Positions 32,751-35,127 of a stretch of DNA of 35,127 nt are shown in pieces. Both the position numbers and the translations under genes were made by a program. The notes under the pieces are model-generated. The model saw only the letters and a program-made list of their open reading frames with translations, made no database searches and was not told where the DNA came from. Each line of letters starts with the position of its first letter. Positions within the stretch are counted from its first letter, which is position 1. The DNA comes from Ameyamaea chiangmaiensis (GTDB taxonomy: Bacteria; Pseudomonadota; Alphaproteobacteria; Acetobacterales; Acetobacteraceae), in the NCBI RefSeq assembly GCF_025995235.1, contig NZ_BAPT01000009.1, positions 1 to 35,127 of the forward strand. The letters run 5' to 3'.

Positions 32751-33191
32751 ATGCGAAGGCTTCTTTACCGTATCCATCCTCTGCTAGGAAGTTTGGCCAT
32801 TCTATGCATAGCCGGTTTCATGGTTGGCACCATCGTTTCCGAAATATATGGGAATATTCAGACTATTGCCGCGACTAAACATACTATCCTCTGGGGATTG
32901 CTTGTTCTTGTCCCTTGTCTCGCTTTCACCGGGCTGTCTGGTTATAAAATAGCGGGAAAAGCGCCTCGGGGTCAGGTGCTCACAAAACTTAAACGCATGC
33001 GAGTTATCGGACTCAATGGCATCTGTATTCTTGTCCCCTGCGCGTTTTTTCTGGCGATGCGAGCTTCTGAATTAAAGTTTGGCTGGCCTTTTTATAGCAT
33101 CCAGTTTCTCGAACTGCTGGCAGGGTCAATCAATCTCGCGCTTCTTGGTATGAATTTTCGTGACGGATTACGAATGGCCTGGTCGAGATAA
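32751..33191 (+). CDS. Four-helix membrane protein under MarR control
   Basis: This encodes a 146-residue integral membrane protein with about four helices (residues 10-30, 44-65, 85-105, 115-135). RIHPLLGSLAILCIAGFMVGTIVSE and HTILWGLLVLVPCLAFTGLSGYKIAGK resemble small heme- or quinone-type membrane proteins in layout only, and I do not assign a family. AAGGA precedes ATG 32751. The divergent MarR gene very likely regulates it. Confidence 0.65.
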   Translation: MRRLLYRIHPLLGSLAILCIAGFMVGTIVSEIYGNIQTIAATKHTILWGLLVLVPCLAFTGLSGYKIAGKAPRGQVLTKLKRMRVIGLNGICILVPCAFFLAMRASELKFGWPFYSIQFLELLAGSINLALLGMNFRDGLRMAWSR

Positions 33192-33209
33192 AACAAGATA
33201 CACGTATGT

Positions 33210-33420
33210 GCATCGATATATCCGGAACGATTCCAACAACGGAATTAGCCGGATTTAGATGTCTGGAATCTGCTCCTATCGCTTCAGAGCCCGACTTTCT
33301 GTTGCCCCCTAAAAATCGGCCTGTCTGCGCAATTAATGGCGGCAGGCAGGCGGTAGTCGCCTCATGTCAGTTATTTTATATCATCAATGATACTCGATAA
33401 AGCGGACAAAAACGTCTGAA
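33210..33420 (+). repeat. Dispersed hairpin repeat, copy at 33.3 kb
   Basis: CGCTTCAGAGCCCGACTTTC, a short C-run, then GCCTGTCTGC (33319-33328) and GCAGGCAGGC (33342-33351), which pair with one G-T wobble, then GGTAGTCGCCTCATGTCAG. Order and sequence match the 20.5 kb copy, same orientation. Together they bracket the kdp block. No gene is seen in 33,192-33,573; an overlapping 64-codon frame looks spurious. Confidence 0.6.
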
Positions 33421-33573
33421 ACTCCGCCGCATCCGCTGGCCATCACGTCGTTTGAGCCTTCCGCACTGCCGGGATGGAAACGACGCGATTGCTATTCAAA
33501 CATGGAAGGGTCGGGTAATTTTAGTCTGTGAACAGCATGTATTGCCATACCCGCCCATCTGGAATCTACGTCT

Positions 33574-34263
<690 letters not shown>

Positions 34264-34275
34264 ATACTCCTGCGA

Positions 34276-35115
34276 CTACGCTTGGAAATTCGTGCTCTCC
34301 GAGATTTTCCAGTAGCGATCGACGCTCTGCGCCACGTCGTGGAGCTTGTGCTCGATACCGTGCAGCGCATCACTGCCGATATAGAGCCGTGTCGGCGGGC
34401 TCTCCATCCGGCTGATCTCGATTATGACCTCGGCAGCTTTGTCAGGATCGCCACCCTGATTGCCGTTCAGCCGAGCAAAATGGTCCATCACGGCATGAAC
34501 GCCCTTATAGGCGGTAATCGTACGTTCCGGATGGCGTGCGGAGGTCTTGTCGAGAAGGTCCGTTCTGAATCCTCCCGGACAGAGCGCCGTTACCGTAATG
34601 CCGAAATCGGCGACCTCCGCCGCAACGGATTCCGAGAGCATGATCACGGCGGCTTTCGTCGCGCTGTAGATCGCGGTGGACGCCATGCCGAGCGAGCCTG
34701 AAATGGACGCGATATTGAAGATATGGCCACGACCCTGCGCGCGCATGACCGGCAGGACACGGCGCATCGTGTTGAGAACACCGAAAACATTGATATCGAA
34801 ATTCGCCCGCACATCCGCATCAGAAATCTCTTCCATGGCGCCGAGAGCGGCGTATCCTGCGTTGTTGACCAGAACGTCTATGCTGCCGAAACGCGCTTTC
34901 GTCTGGCGTACGGCCGAGGCAATACTGGCCTCGTCTGTCAACGTCACTTCCAGTGGGAGGAACATATCTTCACCCGTACCGATCTCGGCCTGTAAACGCT
35001 TCGCGTCACGTGAGGTCGCGGCCACCCGAAAGCCATGCGCAAGCGCGTGCCTGACTGTTGCGAGGCCAAGGCCCTTGGACGCGCCTGTGACCAGCCAGAC
35101 GTTCGATTGTGTCAT
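34276..35115 (-). CDS. Classical SDR family oxidoreductase
   Basis: This encodes a 279-residue short-chain dehydrogenase/reductase. It has the cofactor motif TGASKGLG (residues 10-17), a basic ATSRDAKR that suggests NADP(H), NNAG at about 86-89, the catalytic Ser in IASISGS, YSATK (Tyr and Lys of the triad) and PGGFRTDL. Length and layout fit SDRs that reduce small ketones or aldehydes. The substrate is unknown. AAGGA precedes the ATG at the window's right edge. It converges with the atypical SDR. Confidence 0.92.
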   Translation of the reverse strand: MTQSNVWLVTGASKGLGLATVRHALAHGFRVAATSRDAKRLQAEIGTGEDMFLPLEVTLTDEASIASAVRQTKARFGSIDVLVNNAGYAALGAMEEISDADVRANFDINVFGVLNTMRRVLPVMRAQGRGHIFNIASISGSLGMASTAIYSATKAAVIMLSESVAAEVADFGITVTALCPGGFRTDLLDKTSARHPERTITAYKGVHAVMDHFARLNGNQGGDPDKAAEVIIEISRMESPPTRLYIGSDALHGIEHKLHDVAQSVDRYWKISESTNFQA

Positions 35116-35127
35116 GTGCAGATCCTT

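Overview
The window looks like accessory DNA (a plasmid or integrated mobile region) of an alphaproteobacterium, most likely an acetic acid bacterium (Acetobacteraceae). The basis is the high-GC codon use of most genes, the DUF736 / DUF2285 / RPA replication initiator / TraF / VirD2-like relaxase set typical of alphaproteobacterial mobile elements, and MesX-MesD, KdpFABC and BBP2 porin genes of that flavour. The genus is inferred from memory of gene families, not from a search.

Layout. (1) 1-7,280: replication and mobilisation module on the plus strand: DUF736, a frameshifted DUF2285 gene, a small helix-turn-helix protein, an RPA-type replication initiator with iteron-like repeats in its 3' end, a small unknown gene, TraF-like S26 peptidase, a second DUF736, a lytic transglycosylase, a repeat-rich oriT-like spacer and a VirD2-like relaxase. 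Many genes are coupled by 4-base ATGA overlaps. No parA, traG or trb genes follow, so the module is truncated. (2) 7,380-13,130: a methionine/one-carbon block: LysR regulator, metF, queH, two small unknown genes, and the convergent mesX-mesD pair (oxygen-dependent, folate-independent methionine synthase). The lysR-metF and mesX promoter regions share an operator-like motif. (3) 13,130-20,660: a patchwork island: non-coding repeats, an AT-rich DUF4238 gene, a tRNA-fMet 3'-end-like fragment, a MerR regulator diverging from a small cation transporter, a HEPN + NB-ARC (STAND) + TPR + tandem cold-shock-domain gene broken by one in-frame TAG, and a frameshifted, truncated tyrosine integrase. (4) 20,670-33,200: potassium/ion block: PsiE-like protein and BBP2 porin (minus), then kdp leader peptide-kdpF-kdpA-kdpB-kdpC-kdpD-kdpE, a CPA1 Na+/H+ antiporter, and a MarR regulator diverging from a small membrane protein. 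(5) 33,570-35,115: an atypical SDR with an in-frame (GACCAC)6 repeat, convergent with a classical SDR.

The blocks are separated by related non-coding sequences (around 7.3, 13.3, 16.6, 20.5 and 33.3 kb). The best three carry the same C-rich tract and a GCCTGTCTG/CAGACAGGC hairpin, which suggests the region grew by joining cargo blocks at a dispersed repeat.

The strongest candidate for an undescribed system is the 16,726-19,668 gene. Read through its single TAG, it would be one protein of about 980 residues joining a HEPN-like RNase domain, a STAND NTPase switch, TPRs and two RNA-binding cold-shock domains, an architecture that suggests an RNA-sensing immune effector.
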